Shown here piece by piece: positions 46,735 through 55,137 of a stretch of 64,000 nt of DNA. The position numbers were made by a program, and so were the translations under genes. The notes beneath the pieces were generated by a model. The model worked only from the letters and a program-made list of their open reading frames with translations. It did no database searches and was not told where the DNA came from. The stretch comes from an uncultured Prevotellaceae bacterium (GTDB lineage: Bacteria > Bacteroidota > Bacteroidia > Bacteroidales > Bacteroidaceae). The stretch spans positions 62,001 to 126,000 of the forward strand of contig OMZE01000005.1 of the NCBI GenBank assembly GCA_900315455.1, written 5' to 3'. Within the stretch, counting starts at the first letter, position 1. Each line of letters opens with the position of its first letter.

Positions 46735-46794
46735 GATACCCAAAGTGATACTCAAGATGATACTCAAGATGATACCCAAGATGATACCCAAGAT
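46735..46794. repeat. Five tandem 12-base repeats
   Basis: Unit GATACCCAAGAT / GATACTCAAGAT, five copies. In one frame it encodes repeated DTQD, resembling linkers of AlbA_2-type proteins, so it may be another gene remnant. Confidence 0.75.
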
Positions 46795-46907
46795 GTCCCC
46801 GAAAATGTCGCCATCGCTTGCCCTCAGGGGTCAAACTCGCTCGGATTTCCCAAATGGATTTCACCCTTAATTGGAACGAGTAAACTTTCACATAACTTTC
46901 ACGCATA

Positions 46908-46948
46908 GAAAAAGGCAGTTAAGGTTGATTTCCTAACTGCCTTATTTT
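46908..46948. terminator. Terminator-like hairpin beside the attachment site
   Basis: Arms around AAGGCAGTTA and TAACTGCCTT followed by TTTT; lies just downstream (minus strand) of the tRNA fragment and may be the original tRNA terminator or an island terminator. Confidence 0.6.
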
Positions 46949-46961
46949 CAGCGCTTTATCT

Positions 46962-47007
46962 TGTAGCGGGAGCCGGGATTGAACCGGCGACCTCATGATT
47001 ATGAATC
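46962..47007 (-). other. 3' fragment of tRNA-Met(CAT), probable att site
   Basis: On the minus strand this gives anticodon loop TTCATAA, 3' anticodon stem TCATG, variable AGGTC, T arm GCCGG-TTCAATC-CCGGC, acceptor TCCCGCT, then ACA. The matching 5' half (D arm, 5' acceptor AGCGGGA) is absent: similarity breaks two bases 5' of the anticodon loop. Such a 3' tRNA duplicate is the usual footprint of a site-specific integrative element. The recombinase gene begins 183 bases away on the side where the 5' half should be. By this geometry the element extends rightwards and the intact tRNA is beyond its far end. Confidence 0.8.
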
Positions 47008-47076
47008 GTCAAGAATAGGATTTTTCAAGATTTCGCAATTTTTCAGAAAATTTTATAAATAATTGTTATTCAATAT

Positions 47077-47107
47077 TTTGCAATATTAGAATTATTGCTT
47101 AACTTTG
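47077..47107 (+). promoter_or_regulatory. Promoter of the integrase gene
   Basis: TTTG (47077-47080), 19-base spacer, TAACTTTG (47100-47107). Confidence 0.65.
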
Positions 47108-47189
47108 CAGCGAAATCTAATGTAATGTGGAATATTTGTATCGTTTTTGTATCGTAATCAAAAAAAACACCCATATAAACAACGCTGCA

Positions 47190-48647
47190 ATGAAGACAAC
47201 TTCGATACCCATTTATAGGAAAGCGAAAGAAGGCAAAGTTCTATTGGCAATGACGCTTGACCATCGTAACGGCACATCCAAGGAGATGTCCGTCTGTGTT
47301 CGTGTTGGCATCGGCACTCTTAGGCGTTACATTTTGATGCCCGGAGAACGATACATGTTGGATGAATTTGCCAGTATTATTAAAGAGGACAATCGCAAGC
47401 AAGGCCGCAAGCGTAAAGAGTTCGACGATTTCTTCGAGAAGACAAAAAGAGAAGTTAAACGATTGATAGAGGAAGGAAATCTATCACCCACAGATTTTAT
47501 GGAGAGACTGAGGGCGAATATGGACGGGCTCAAAAAAGATACAGAAGTTAAGGGCAAAACAATCTATGACGTATGGGAAGAAGTCTTGTCTGAACTTGAA
47601 GATGCGGGTCGGCTTGGAACCCGCAATTCCTACCAGGTAGCACTGAAACGTTTCAAGCAGGATATGGGCGACAAGGTGAACAATGCCTCCATTAACCAAG
47701 ACCTTATTAACAAATGGGTGTCGAGGATGCAAAAACCCAAAGAGGGAAAGCCGATGAACGCTACGACCATCGGCATTTACCTCCGTGCCTTCCGTGTGGT
47801 AGTACGCAGGGCTGCCGAGCAGGGTGTGCTAATGGCAGAGAAAACAGACTTGTTCAAAGGGGTAAGAGCCGTAAATAAGAAATGTAGCCGCAAGAACTGG
47901 TGCCTCAACGTGGAGAAGATGACCCGTTTGTTTCGGTTCTTCGAAAGCGACAACACAAAAGACGAAGAAGGAAAAGAACGCTTCGATCCTCAATATAGGC
48001 AACGGCTCTTCGAATCGCTTGGCATGTTCCTCTTCTCCTACATGGCCAATGGTGCCAATATGGCCGACTTGGCACTCTTGCGTTACGATGACTTTTACTA
48101 CCAACAAGAGCAAAAAGCCATGCGGTTCATTCGAAAAAAGACCAGAAGGGAGTCTGATGGCATGGAAGTAATCTTCCCCATCCTACCCCAGATGCAAGTC
48201 ATTCTCGACCGCATTGCCAATAAGCCTCAAAAAGGGGGATTGGTATTCAATATTATCAATGAAGGGATGACGGACGAACGAATAACCGCGGTTGTAGCAT
48301 GCGAAAATTCCAACATCGCAGATCGTATGGAGGTTATAACGGAAATGATTGGAATGGAAGAGAAACCATCACCCACCTGGTGCCGTCATTCATTCGCCAC
48401 CAACCTGAGAGATGCTGGCATTTCCACTGAATACATCTCTACGATGATGGGACACACCATAACATCCGGTAGTGCCACCACACTCAATTACCTGTCACGT
48501 TATAATATGGAGACTATGATGTCTTACAACTCAAAACTCCTCAGGGACGGTGAGGAAGACAAGAAGAGAGAAGAAATTATGGAAGAGTTGAATGGATTTG
48601 ACACAGAGACACTCGCCGCCATACTCAAACTGACGAAATTGAGATAG
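47190..48647 (+). CDS. Tyrosine recombinase / integrase
   Basis: 485 residues from the ATG at 47190. N-terminal arm-binding and SAM-like core-binding regions (about 1-230), catalytic domain about 240-440: Arg298 (LALLRYDDF), the PTWCRHSFATNLRDAG box (Arg399, His400), GHT (His422), nucleophile Tyr434 (TLNYLSRY). Mediates integration and excision of the element at the adjacent tRNA-derived att site. Typical of Bacteroidetes mobilizable and conjugative elements. Confidence 0.93.
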   Translation: MKTTSIPIYRKAKEGKVLLAMTLDHRNGTSKEMSVCVRVGIGTLRRYILMPGERYMLDEFASIIKEDNRKQGRKRKEFDDFFEKTKREVKRLIEEGNLSPTDFMERLRANMDGLKKDTEVKGKTIYDVWEEVLSELEDAGRLGTRNSYQVALKRFKQDMGDKVNNASINQDLINKWVSRMQKPKEGKPMNATTIGIYLRAFRVVVRRAAEQGVLMAEKTDLFKGVRAVNKKCSRKNWCLNVEKMTRLFRFFESDNTKDEEGKERFDPQYRQRLFESLGMFLFSYMANGANMADLALLRYDDFYYQQEQKAMRFIRKKTRRESDGMEVIFPILPQMQVILDRIANKPQKGGLVFNIINEGMTDERITAVVACENSNIADRMEVITEMIGMEEKPSPTWCRHSFATNLRDAGISTEYISTMMGHTITSGSATTLNYLSRYNMETMMSYNSKLLRDGEEDKKREEIMEELNGFDTETLAAILKLTKLR

Positions 48648-48672
48648 AGAAATGAATTTATTGTCGAATCAT

Positions 48673-48703
48673 TTGACGAACTGAAAACAACTTTGTAATT
48701 TTG
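48673..48703 (+). promoter_or_regulatory. Promoter of the ORF6N gene
   Basis: TTG (48673-48675), 20-base spacer, TAATTTTG (48696-48703), 24 bases before the start. Confidence 0.65.
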
Positions 48704-48726
48704 CATAATAATCTTCGAATACAACC

Positions 48727-49296
48727 ATGAGCGAACTGATACCATTCACCACCAATGACGTGATGGCCAGAATCATCAAAATCCGCGGCCAGGAAGTCCT
48801 GCTCGACAGGGACGTAGCAGAACTCTACGGAGTTGAAACTAAACGCATCAATGAAGCACTGAGAAACAACCCTGACAAATTCCCTGAAGGGTATGTTTTC
48901 ACATTGCAACCCTCTGAGAAACAGGAGGTGGTCGAAAATTTCGACCGGCTCAAGACTATCCAATTCTCGACTGTCGAGCCTCATGCTTTCACTGAGCGTG
49001 GTCTATACATGTTGGCCACCATCCTGAAGAGCAAGCAGGCCACATCGACAACTCTGGCCATCATCGACTCTTTCGTGAAGCTTCGTGAGATTTCACGGAA
49101 TATCGCCGCCCTCCATCAGGAACAGGACAAGGAGAAGCAGAAGAGCCTGGTGCAGCGCACAGGGGAACTGATGAACGACCTGCTTCTCGATGACGGAGAG
49201 ACCACAGAGACGGAGAGCACGGTGGAGATCAACCTTGTTGCATTGAAATTCAAGCATACCGTTAAGAGAGTCAAGAAAAAGGAGAAAGAGGATTAG
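48727..49296 (+). CDS. ORF6N-domain protein
   Basis: 189 residues. N-terminal ORF6N DNA-binding-like domain (about 10-100: VMARIIKIRGQEVLLDRDVAELYGV, then FPEGYVFTLQPSE, FTERGLYMLATIL), then a coiled-coil and a basic C-terminal end. Common on phages and mobile elements of Bacteroidetes; precise function unknown. Its end overlaps by 4 bases the end of the convergent relaxase gene. Confidence 0.88.
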   Translation: MSELIPFTTNDVMARIIKIRGQEVLLDRDVAELYGVETKRINEALRNNPDKFPEGYVFTLQPSEKQEVVENFDRLKTIQFSTVEPHAFTERGLYMLATILKSKQATSTTLAIIDSFVKLREISRNIAALHQEQDKEKQKSLVQRTGELMNDLLLDDGETTETESTVEINLVALKFKHTVKRVKKKEKED

Positions 49297-51281
49297 GACA
49301 ATCCTCTCCCCTTTCCTCTTTTTATACTCTTGCCCTGATTGATATTCTCCATGGTGCGGTCTGCCCTCTCTTGATGATATTCATCCCATGTGCCGTCGGC
49401 AATACGCTTAGCATCTTCCCGAAGGGGAGCCAGAAAGTTCTCGCTGTAATTCAGCCCCTCCATTGCTGCGAATATCCTGACATATTGGAAAGCTCTGTCA
49501 ACATGCTTTTGGCGTCTTTCCAAAGTATCCATCGCTTTCATCGTCATCAATAGGAATTCCATTAATCCTTTTGTCAAGGCCTTGGCTCCCGTCTTGGCCA
49601 AGGCGAGGATGTCCAGTACGGCTTTTAGGAAGTTCAAATCCAGTGTTGACATGAATAGGTCTTTTGCCAGTTTCAGCCTCCCTTCACTGTCATTGCATTT
49701 TCTCTCGTATTTACCCAGCAGGTTGTCAAGATATCCAATTCGCTCGTCCTTTGTCATCTGTTGGCCGTTCTTCGGGCCGAATGTCCATTTGATGGGAAGT
49801 CCGGAAGGGAAGAAAGCCAAGAGTTCCTTCTGGTGCTTATTCTTCAACTCCAATATTTCCTTATCATGGCCAACCTTCAGTTTTTTCATCTCCTTTTCCA
49901 ATCGTACGTCATATTCGGCCTTGGCAGCTACAGTTGCCTGTTCCACTGCCGCGGCTTTCTCTGCTGCCAGTTTATCCTTGTCCTTTGCCCGCTGTTTCTG
50001 AAGCCATTCCGCCCATTCCTGCCAGGTCAGCTGCCCGCCGCCTTCCCATTTGACGGGAGACCCGTCTGAATACGTCGCCATAGTGGCTTGATGCAGTTCT
50101 TCCTTGTGTGCCTCATCTTTTTCCTCGAACGCTCTTCTCACATCGGCACTCAGGCCGGAATGGAACATCCTATCGAAAAGTGATGCCTTTGTCATTTTCT
50201 TCATTGCTGTCTCGTTGGCCTTGATGGTGGTCGCTTGCCAATCTATCGTAGCATTCTGCTCTTCGATGGTTTTGGCGTTTTCCTCCATGGCAGCCTTTTG
50301 CTCTACCACCATCACGGCTGCGGCCTTCGCCTCTTCTACAGCCTTCTCCTTGGCCTCCCTTGCCCTCTTTTCCTCGTATGCTTCCTCCTTGGTGCGGCGG
50401 CGGCGCTTCCTGCGTTCTTCTTCGGGAAGGTCCTTCCAGACATCGCCTCGTTCAAGCCCCCATTTGGAGCCGACCTGCCTATGGTACTCATCGTGGAGAT
50501 CTGACATCTTCTTGCTTCGCTCCATCCTCGTGTCTCCGAAGTGTTCCGCAAAACTGATTGTCTTGACAGTCCCCCGGACGGCTGGACGGTAGTCCTTCTT
50601 CTTCTCGTCAGGCAAGGCGTCAAACTTGCCCTTCGACAGTTTGATGACCTCGCCTACGTGCTTCCCCTTGGTGTAGGTCACTGGATTGCCATCGGCATCC
50701 ACCTTGACATATCCGCCGACATTGCCCCGCTGCTTCTTGATTGCGACGGGGACGATGTTCACATGGGCGTGCGGCTCGGTCTCGTCAAGGTGTACCTCGA
50801 AGCCGATGACGCTTTCTCTGCCATAGCGTTGACAGACGAAGCTGTATGTGTCGAGCGCCCACTCCTCGATGTCTCTCATGCGGCGCACATGCCAGTTGTG
50901 CCAGATTGACGGATTTCGCTCATAGTCAACCTTCTGGTCGCCAAATGCCAACAGCTGCATACGGTCGGTGCTGCCCGACAAGATAAGTTCGACGTATGCG
51001 TTCTGCTTGTTGGTGGCACCGGCTTTGTACTCCTTGAAATTGAGTTCCTTCAATAGGTTCTGGTATCTTTGGTACAGGGACGTCTCTTGGCTGCCAAGTG
51101 GCACGATGCGTCCGTCCACAACCTCGAAGTTGAGGTCGTGCCGCGACCAGTCATAGTTGTTGGTGGGCTTGAGGTTCTTCCTGCGGTAGGCGTCCTCATC
51201 CCATCCTCGCCTCTCATTTTCAAGGGCATTGCCAGACGAGAGGTCTTTGTCTTTTCCGGCATGCGCTACACCTTTAGCCAT
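49293..51281 (-). CDS. MobV-family relaxase (Pre/Mob)
   Basis: 662 residues. N-terminal relaxase domain (about 30-280) with SRHDLN and the metal-binding HLDETEPHAH at 164-173, diagnostic of MobV. The C-terminal ~370 residues include long charged coiled-coils with unusually many Ala/Lys/Glu. It should nick the element's oriT and lead single-strand transfer using another element's conjugation machinery, since no transfer genes are seen here. The hairpin array just upstream of its start is a candidate oriT or leader. Confidence 0.93.
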   Translation of the reverse strand: MAKGVAHAGKDKDLSSGNALENERRGWDEDAYRRKNLKPTNNYDWSRHDLNFEVVDGRIVPLGSQETSLYQRYQNLLKELNFKEYKAGATNKQNAYVELILSGSTDRMQLLAFGDQKVDYERNPSIWHNWHVRRMRDIEEWALDTYSFVCQRYGRESVIGFEVHLDETEPHAHVNIVPVAIKKQRGNVGGYVKVDADGNPVTYTKGKHVGEVIKLSKGKFDALPDEKKKDYRPAVRGTVKTISFAEHFGDTRMERSKKMSDLHDEYHRQVGSKWGLERGDVWKDLPEEERRKRRRRTKEEAYEEKRAREAKEKAVEEAKAAAVMVVEQKAAMEENAKTIEEQNATIDWQATTIKANETAMKKMTKASLFDRMFHSGLSADVRRAFEEKDEAHKEELHQATMATYSDGSPVKWEGGGQLTWQEWAEWLQKQRAKDKDKLAAEKAAAVEQATVAAKAEYDVRLEKEMKKLKVGHDKEILELKNKHQKELLAFFPSGLPIKWTFGPKNGQQMTKDERIGYLDNLLGKYERKCNDSEGRLKLAKDLFMSTLDLNFLKAVLDILALAKTGAKALTKGLMEFLLMTMKAMDTLERRQKHVDRAFQYVRIFAAMEGLNYSENFLAPLREDAKRIADGTWDEYHQERADRTMENINQGKSIKRGKGRGLS

Positions 51282-51318
51282 ATCATTGTCGTTTTTAGTT
51301 TGTGTCTTGTGAAAGGGT

Positions 51319-51506
51319 CCAGGGAATCCCCTGGTCGGAGTTCTTAGAGGTTGAAACCTCTGAGCGGAGGGTCCAGGGGGAGGGTCACCCCCTGGCGGGG
51401 TTCCATAGGGCGAGTAGTCCTTGGCGGGTTCTCAGGGTAGTGTCCTGAGCGGAGGGTGCGGGGAGGCAGCGTCTCCCGGCTGGGGAATCCAAAGGGGTAA
51501 AACCCC
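51319..51506. repeat. Array of seven small hairpins upstream of the relaxase gene
   Basis: Seven consecutive stem-loops with unrelated stem sequences: 51319-51334 (CCAGGG/CCCTGG), 51346-51361 (AGAGGTT/AACCTCT), 51373-51395 (CCAGGGGG/CCCCCTGG), 51403-51424, 51431-51449 (CTCAGG/CCTGAG), 51461-51477 (GGGAG/CTCCC), 51494-51506 (GGGGT/ACCCC). Similar spacers such as GCGGAGGGT, TCGGAGTTC and CGGGTTC separate them. No reading frame spans it convincingly. Confidence 0.75.
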
Positions 51507-51510
51507 GTGG

Positions 51511-51591
51511 CCTAATAGGGATTTTGAGGAATTTACCTGCGGGAAAATTCGAGAAAATCCCTTATTAGGTTCAGTGATTTTCATGAAAATC
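51511..51591. repeat. Large imperfect inverted repeat plus 16-base palindrome, candidate oriT
   Basis: CCTAATAGGGATTTT (51511-51525) pairs with AAAATCCCTTATTAGG (51554-51569) with one bulged base; inner GAATTT/AAATTC can extend the stem. A perfect palindrome GATTTTCATGAAAATC follows at 51576-51591. It lies about 230 bases upstream of the relaxase start. Assignment as oriT is inference from position and structure. Confidence 0.55.
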
Positions 51592-51821
51592 CTTTTGTCA
51601 TATCACATAGTAAAGTATTGAATAATGTCGGGAAAGAGGGTTTTCTTTCCCTTTGCGACATTACATTGGCAAGTGGCAATAGGGGAAATAATACTGTCCT
51701 GACCGTCAAAGCCACATCTTCATTTTTCTTTCCCTATCGCTGGGAGCGGAGCGACCATTAGCAAGAGGGAAGAAAAAGACACGCATGATGACTGTTGATG
51801 TCGCTATCTGCTCAAATCTTA

Positions 51822-52010
51822 CGACAAAACGACGAAACGACAAAAATTTCTTATATAGCCTATCGTGTTTTTTATGTTCTTTATCGTATGTTTTTCCTAT
51901 TTTTGTCATTTTTTTAGTCGTTTTGTCGTTATCTGAGTCCATTCATTGTGAGACAAGCAATTATACTGCGACAAAATGACGACAAGACAACGACAAAACG
52001 ACAAAAACGC
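51822..52010. repeat. Iteron-like CGACAAAACGAC repeats flanking an A+T-rich core
   Basis: Direct copies at 51822-51846 and 51969-52010 and an inverted copy at 51917-51930 (GTCGTTTTGTCGTT) around a T-rich stretch. Left and middle copies can form a long hairpin. Next to the VirE-type ATPase gene end; resembles a replication origin or a complex terminator. No gene seen in 51282-52016. Confidence 0.6.
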
Positions 52011-52016
52011 AGCAGT

Positions 52017-53450
52017 TCAGAACAAAGTCTTTGGCTTTATTCGTCGCCACACCCTTTGTGAACCATATGCCTTGAGATATCGGCTCTGGTGATCACCTTT
52101 GTCTCCCTTGACTCTCTCCCAGCCCGGCAAAAGGTCGATATACTTTCCAATCTGTTGCGAAGTACAGTTACGCATATCCTGGCAGGGGAATTCGTTTCGC
52201 ACCTCGGCGACGCTAACCATCTCACGCATTTTGTTACATGGAATTCTGGGGTCAATGCCATTGATGAAAAAACAATGGCGTGCATCCTTGCTCATGGAGT
52301 CCCATTGGGAAGGAAGAGGTGTGTTGATCCATTCCTCCAGCTCCCCCAATATGCCACTGCCCATCATGATGTTGTGATTTTGTTGAACCATCCGTGCCTT
52401 CGCCTCCAAGTCATCAGGCAAGTAAAGCGGTTCGCCATTCTGGTAGTAGAAGTAGGCCTCCGCCCATATCTGATGAATATTGGCTTTCAGGATGGGCAGC
52501 CACTTGGCCACGCTGCCGTTGCCCTTCACGTCCACCACCCACCACCGTCGGTCGCCTGTCAAGCTCCGAAGGAAATACTCCTCGTTGGTGGTGGCCGCCA
52601 GCACGCATTGCCTGGGATGAGTTTCGACGGTGCGGGCATAGGCGGCACGATAGCTGTCCTCGGAAGAGGAGATGAAAGCCTTTGCGGCTTCCACCTCCAC
52701 CTTCCGCAATCCGGACAGTTCTGCTGCCTCCACGATCCACTTTGCCCGGACAGCCTCCCGTTGTTGACGATAATCCATCGAGAAGGAGAACGTGTCGCTG
52801 AACCACAGCCCAGCCAATGTGGCCAACAGCGTGGATTTCCCCGTGCCTTGTGGCCCGGCCAGTGTCAGCACGTGGTCGAACTTCCTTCCCGGCTCGTAGA
52901 TTCGCGCAACCGCTGCCACCAGCCATTTCCTTGTCATGGCCCGGTTGAGCGGGGTGTCTTCGGCACCCAGGTAATCTATGAGCAGCGTGTCGATTCTCGG
53001 TGTCCCATCCCATGTCTCTGCATTGATGAATTCCATGACAGGATGGAATGCCCTCAGTCGTTGGATGATGGTGAGCATCCGCTCTTCCATCGAAGCGACG
53101 CTGATGCGGATACCGTATCGGCTCTCGATATGTCGTGAAATGTCGGCCAGCGAGGCATCGTTGAGGTACCGCGTTTTTCTGGGTCGGAAAGGGCTACCCT
53201 CCGCTGCCACGTATCTCTCATGGAAAAGGTCATAGGTGATAGTTTGCAGCGAGGGGTCGTTCTCGGCTATCAAGGTGAGATTTTCTGGAGTCGCCATGAC
53301 CTTGCCTTTCGGGGTAAGCTGAAGAAGGCTTGTCCAGTCCATGGTGTTTCCTTCCGAGTCATTGGCGTTACCAGGAGGATTTCCTGACATTGCATTGGTT
53401 ACGGTGGCGGCAGTCGAAACTGCCGCCATTGCTTTCTCGTCCATGGCCAT
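52017..53450 (-). CDS. VirE/VapE-type ATPase (primase-helicase-like)
   Basis: 477 residues. Virulence-associated-E domain (about 140-430) with Walker A GPQGTGKST at 199-207, the WIVEAAELSG segment, KAFISSSEDSYRAAY and the RRWWVVDV strand. This family is found on mobile elements, often with a primase domain, and is thought to act in element replication; no primase domain is visible here. The N-terminus is short (about 60 poorly ordered residues). Start 6 bases after the stop of the HTH gene. Confidence 0.88.
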   Translation of the reverse strand: MAMDEKAMAAVSTAATVTNAMSGNPPGNANDSEGNTMDWTSLLQLTPKGKVMATPENLTLIAENDPSLQTITYDLFHERYVAAEGSPFRPRKTRYLNDASLADISRHIESRYGIRISVASMEERMLTIIQRLRAFHPVMEFINAETWDGTPRIDTLLIDYLGAEDTPLNRAMTRKWLVAAVARIYEPGRKFDHVLTLAGPQGTGKSTLLATLAGLWFSDTFSFSMDYRQQREAVRAKWIVEAAELSGLRKVEVEAAKAFISSSEDSYRAAYARTVETHPRQCVLAATTNEEYFLRSLTGDRRWWVVDVKGNGSVAKWLPILKANIHQIWAEAYFYYQNGEPLYLPDDLEAKARMVQQNHNIMMGSGILGELEEWINTPLPSQWDSMSKDARHCFFINGIDPRIPCNKMREMVSVAEVRNEFPCQDMRNCTSQQIGKYIDLLPGWERVKGDKGDHQSRYLKAYGSQRVWRRIKPKTLF

Positions 53451-53456
53451 CTCCTC

Positions 53457-53837
53457 CTACTTATTCTTAGCTTTCCTGCCTGCCTTCTTGGGGTTTGGGC
53501 TCTTTGGCGGGAAATGAAATCCACCTGACCCAAGCAAGGCGTCGACGTCGAGACGGGAATAGAGATTCTTACGTCCGAATTTGATTTTCTTGATCACACC
53601 CTCCCTCTCCAAGCGCCATAGCGTGGTTTCGGTGATGTGGGCAAGCTGACAGAGTTCAGAGCGGGTGTAGTAGGAAGAGTCCTCGGAATTGTCCTGCTGC
53701 TTTTGTGACGAAGGCAGGCTGGCTGCGATGGCATCCTTCACGATTTCAGCAATCCTTTCTTGCAAACCAGATGCTTCAATGAAGTACGTCATGAAGTCAG
53801 CCAGTGACGAATTGTTATTTATCACATGGTTATTCAT
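53457..53837 (-). CDS. Excisionase-like helix-turn-helix protein
   Basis: 126 residues with a MerR/excisionase-type HTH (about 58-105: YYTRSELCQLAHITETTLWRLEREGVIKKIKFGRKNLYS) and a basic Pro/Lys tail. Such proteins sit directly upstream of VirE genes in Bacteroidetes mobilizable elements and may regulate excision or replication. Confidence 0.88.
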   Translation of the reverse strand: MNNHVINNNSSLADFMTYFIEASGLQERIAEIVKDAIAASLPSSQKQQDNSEDSSYYTRSELCQLAHITETTLWRLEREGVIKKIKFGRKNLYSRLDVDALLGSGGFHFPPKSPNPKKAGRKAKNK

Positions 53838-53931
53838 TTCGTTTGAATGTTAAGTTTGGTCCGCTAACGAATTAAAGGAATCGTTTCCAACAAGGAACGA
53901 CCACGTTCTTGCTAAAAACCTTAAAGAATCT

Positions 53932-53963
53932 GAAATTAAAGAATGATGAAATTAAAGAATGAT
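53932..53963. repeat. Tandem 16-base repeat
   Basis: GAAATTAAAGAATGAT twice, with a partial third copy, in the leader upstream of the HTH gene. The rest of the gap 53838-54288 has no gene but contains copy B of the dispersed repeat. Confidence 0.8.
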
Positions 53964-54141
53964 GAATTAAAGATATCTCAACCACCCTGTGTTGATAGTT
54001 GCCTCGCGGCGAACAAGCGATTGAATATACGACTAAGTCCCAGTAGCGTTGGCAAAATTATGCAAGATTTCTCATTCTTCCAAATCGCAATGAAATTTTT
54101 AGCATTTTTTTGCTTGAGTCACAATGCTTTGGCAATATATT

Positions 54142-54262
54142 CAGCATTGCTATTTAATACAATTATGGTATAGCAATTAGAAAAACTCCCTCTTCAGGGA
54201 ATTCAACCAACAATCAATAGCGTCTTCATTCATATCAAAAAAAAGTGTGCGCCAAAAAAGCA
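54142..54262. repeat. Dispersed direct repeat, copy B
   Basis: Same orientation as 34495-34615; shares GTATAGCAATTAGAAAA (54168-54184) and a 23-base block (54209-54231). Between the blocks is a hairpin TCCCT-CTTC-AGGGA (54187-54200). Confidence 0.7.
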
Positions 54263-54288
54263 TTGACACACTCATTTCCTTATCTCTT

Positions 54289-55137
54289 TCAATAATGATT
54301 ATCTACAGCCTGGTAGGAACCACAATGAAGGGCACTGCCCTGGCATTCATCATAGTGCCTGCAAGTAATGCAGCGTGAGGATTTCAAGGCATCCCCAATG
54401 ACTTTGAATTTGCCGTATTTCGGTGCACCATCGAGGGTGACAAGGCCACGCTCCTTTATTTTTTTCAGGGAACGATTGACTGCAGCCGAACTCTGACCAA
54501 TGGCCGATGGGATGTTTATCCCATTGATACCACCATGGACAGTGGCATCCCTGACGCACCAGAACACCAATTGGTCACGGTCGGACAGTCCGGCAAGTTG
54601 TTCCCTAGTCTTGTTTGTGAGCAGCCTGTTACGCTCCGTCAGGTTCTTGGCCAACTCCTCACGTTTGGCGCGGTTCTCGGCACGCTTCTCGTTCCTTGCG
54701 GCCACGAAATCCTCGTCGAGGATTGGTCTCACTGAAGTTGGCTTTCCCTGGCAGGAACTGTCAGATGTCGTATCTGGAACATCTGATGGAATATCTGAAA
54801 GGACATCTGATGGGATATAAGATGGAACCGCTGAAGAATCTATTGCCTTTGGTGTTGACAAGGGGCGACTCTCTATTGATATCTCTTCAAGCTTGACGGT
54901 GATGGTCTTCATATCATCGAACAAGACATTGTATATGACCTGATCTTGAATCTTGAGACGGTTCTCCATCGATACAATCTGCTTTTGAGCCGGCATCTTG
55001 TAAATAACCCCGTTTTCAATATCGAACACGCCGACCATGGATTTGTTACCGAAGACTTCCTGCGAAACCTCATCGGCCTTCTTGATGGCATCCTCCGTAA
55101 GGTCTGCAGGAACACCTGGCAGCGCATCAACTGGCAT
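54289..55137 (-). CDS. Winged-helix protein with low-complexity linker and terminal Cys cluster
   Basis: Up to 282 residues from 55137; no family recognised. Residues about 95-125 are a repetitive linker (IPSDVLSDIPSDVP), about 145-180 a charged helix, about 185-260 a winged helix (LVFWCVRDATVHGGINGINIP, SAAVNRSLKKIKERGLVTLD), and the C-terminus has a Cys/His cluster (CITCRHYDECQGSALHC) that could bind metal. The start is uncertain because the first ~75 residues overlap the lipoprotein gene in another frame. The frame with normal composition in the overlap is this one. Confidence 0.65.
   Translation of the reverse strand: MPVDALPGVPADLTEDAIKKADEVSQEVFGNKSMVGVFDIENGVIYKMPAQKQIVSMENRLKIQDQVIYNVLFDDMKTITVKLEEISIESRPLSTPKAIDSSAVPSYIPSDVLSDIPSDVPDTTSDSSCQGKPTSVRPILDEDFVAARNEKRAENRAKREELAKNLTERNRLLTNKTREQLAGLSDRDQLVFWCVRDATVHGGINGINIPSAIGQSSAAVNRSLKKIKERGLVTLDGAPKYGKFKVIGDALKSSRCITCRHYDECQGSALHCGSYQAVDNHY

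Noticed and set aside
46682-46870. Small protein with ILKMILKMIPKM repeats
   Set aside because: It is a translation of the 12-base tandem repeat; no start context, and other frames are equally open.
46962-47007. Complete tRNA-Met gene
   Set aside because: The 5' half (acceptor and D arm) is missing; only the anticodon loop to the 3' end is present.
51319-51506. CRISPR array
   Set aside because: The recurring parts are short spacers of 7-11 bases around different palindromes, with no constant 25-40 base repeat and no cas genes.
51421-51621. Possible small protein across the hairpin array
   Set aside because: Gly/Pro/Ser-rich translation follows from the hairpin sequence and neighbouring hairpins carry stops in the same frame.
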